From a virus: 29,066 nucleotides of DNA. The notes beneath the pieces are model-generated. The model saw only the letters and a list, made by a program, of their open reading frames with translations, did no database searches and was not told the DNA's origin. Positions within the stretch are counted from its first letter, which is position 1. Each line of letters starts with the position of its first letter. Positions 28,970 to 29,066 of the stretch are shown here, piece by piece. A program made the position numbers and the translations under genes. The stretch covers positions 1 to 29,066 of IMG/VR virus record IMGVR_UViG_3300042549_002214, one strand, 5' to 3'.

Positions 28970-29066
28970 AATGAGTTACTATCCTTTGATTTCTATAATG
29001 CCAAAAGCTGCGGGGTTTGACCCAGACGCTCAAGCATTTATAACAGCGGCTGCAATTACTAACCCT
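28940..29066. repeat. Second copy of the 127-base overlap, including the first 96 nt of the 259-aa gene
   Basis: This repeats 1-127 exactly. The 3' end of the fibre gene (stop at 28967-28969) and the start of the 259-aa appendage gene (28971-29066, truncated by the window end) are duplicated here. It should not be counted as a second gene. Confidence 0.93.

Overview
The window is the complete circular genome of a tailed (siphovirus-type) phage. Bases 1-127 recur exactly at 28940-29066, so the unique circle is 28,939 bp. The host is very probably a member of the Bacteroidota, most likely a Flavobacteriales-type bacterium. The grounds are low GC (about one third), promoters with the Bacteroidota -7 box TAnnTTTG and an upstream TTG, A-rich leaders instead of Shine-Dalgarno sites, and protein families I associate with phages of that phylum. 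I see no integrase, partition gene, tRNA or CRISPR array, so nothing supports lysogeny by integration.

Late region, running through the join (25826 to 28939, then 1 to 15386). It holds the small and large terminase, a fibre, an appendage protein, two large tail-tip proteins, the tape measure, a tail-terminator-like protein and a gp10-like protein. Two minus-strand genes that look like tail-assembly chaperones follow. Then come an XkdF-like protease with a scaffold-like tail, the major capsid protein, a tail-tube protein, the portal, a head-tail adaptor, a possible holin, an endolysin and a small unknown protein. The order is unusual: the portal lies about 14 kb from the terminase and downstream of the capsid gene. 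Four late genes are preceded by the same bipartite element, AACAWA - 13/14 nt - TAATATAGT, placed against the start codon.

Early region (15488 to about 24600). A host-type promoter drives seven tiny overlapping genes. A short non-coding stretch follows (16782-16918) with its own promoter, a predicted kissing-loop RNA and a terminator. Next are a replication-initiator-like gene carrying five tandem 11-12 bp iterons (a candidate origin), a RecA/DnaB-fold ATPase, a coiled-coil protein, a short cytosine-5 methyltransferase and a NinG-like protein. After these come a winged-helix-like protein, an ERF annealing protein with a YqaJ-type exonuclease, small proteins, an XRE-type regulator, a zinc-finger protein, a membrane protein and a divergent sigma-like factor. 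A ParB/DNA-methyltransferase fusion then leads into the terminase genes.

Control. Four early promoters share a 16-bp near-palindrome (TATATTAAAAAGAATA) beside the -7 box and an AAACAATTAAA leader, which suggests one phage regulator. The 67-aa XRE protein is the obvious candidate. The sigma-like factor just before the late genes is the obvious candidate reader of the late element. The genome also contains no GATC at all and a single GGCC, which points to restriction pressure from hosts.
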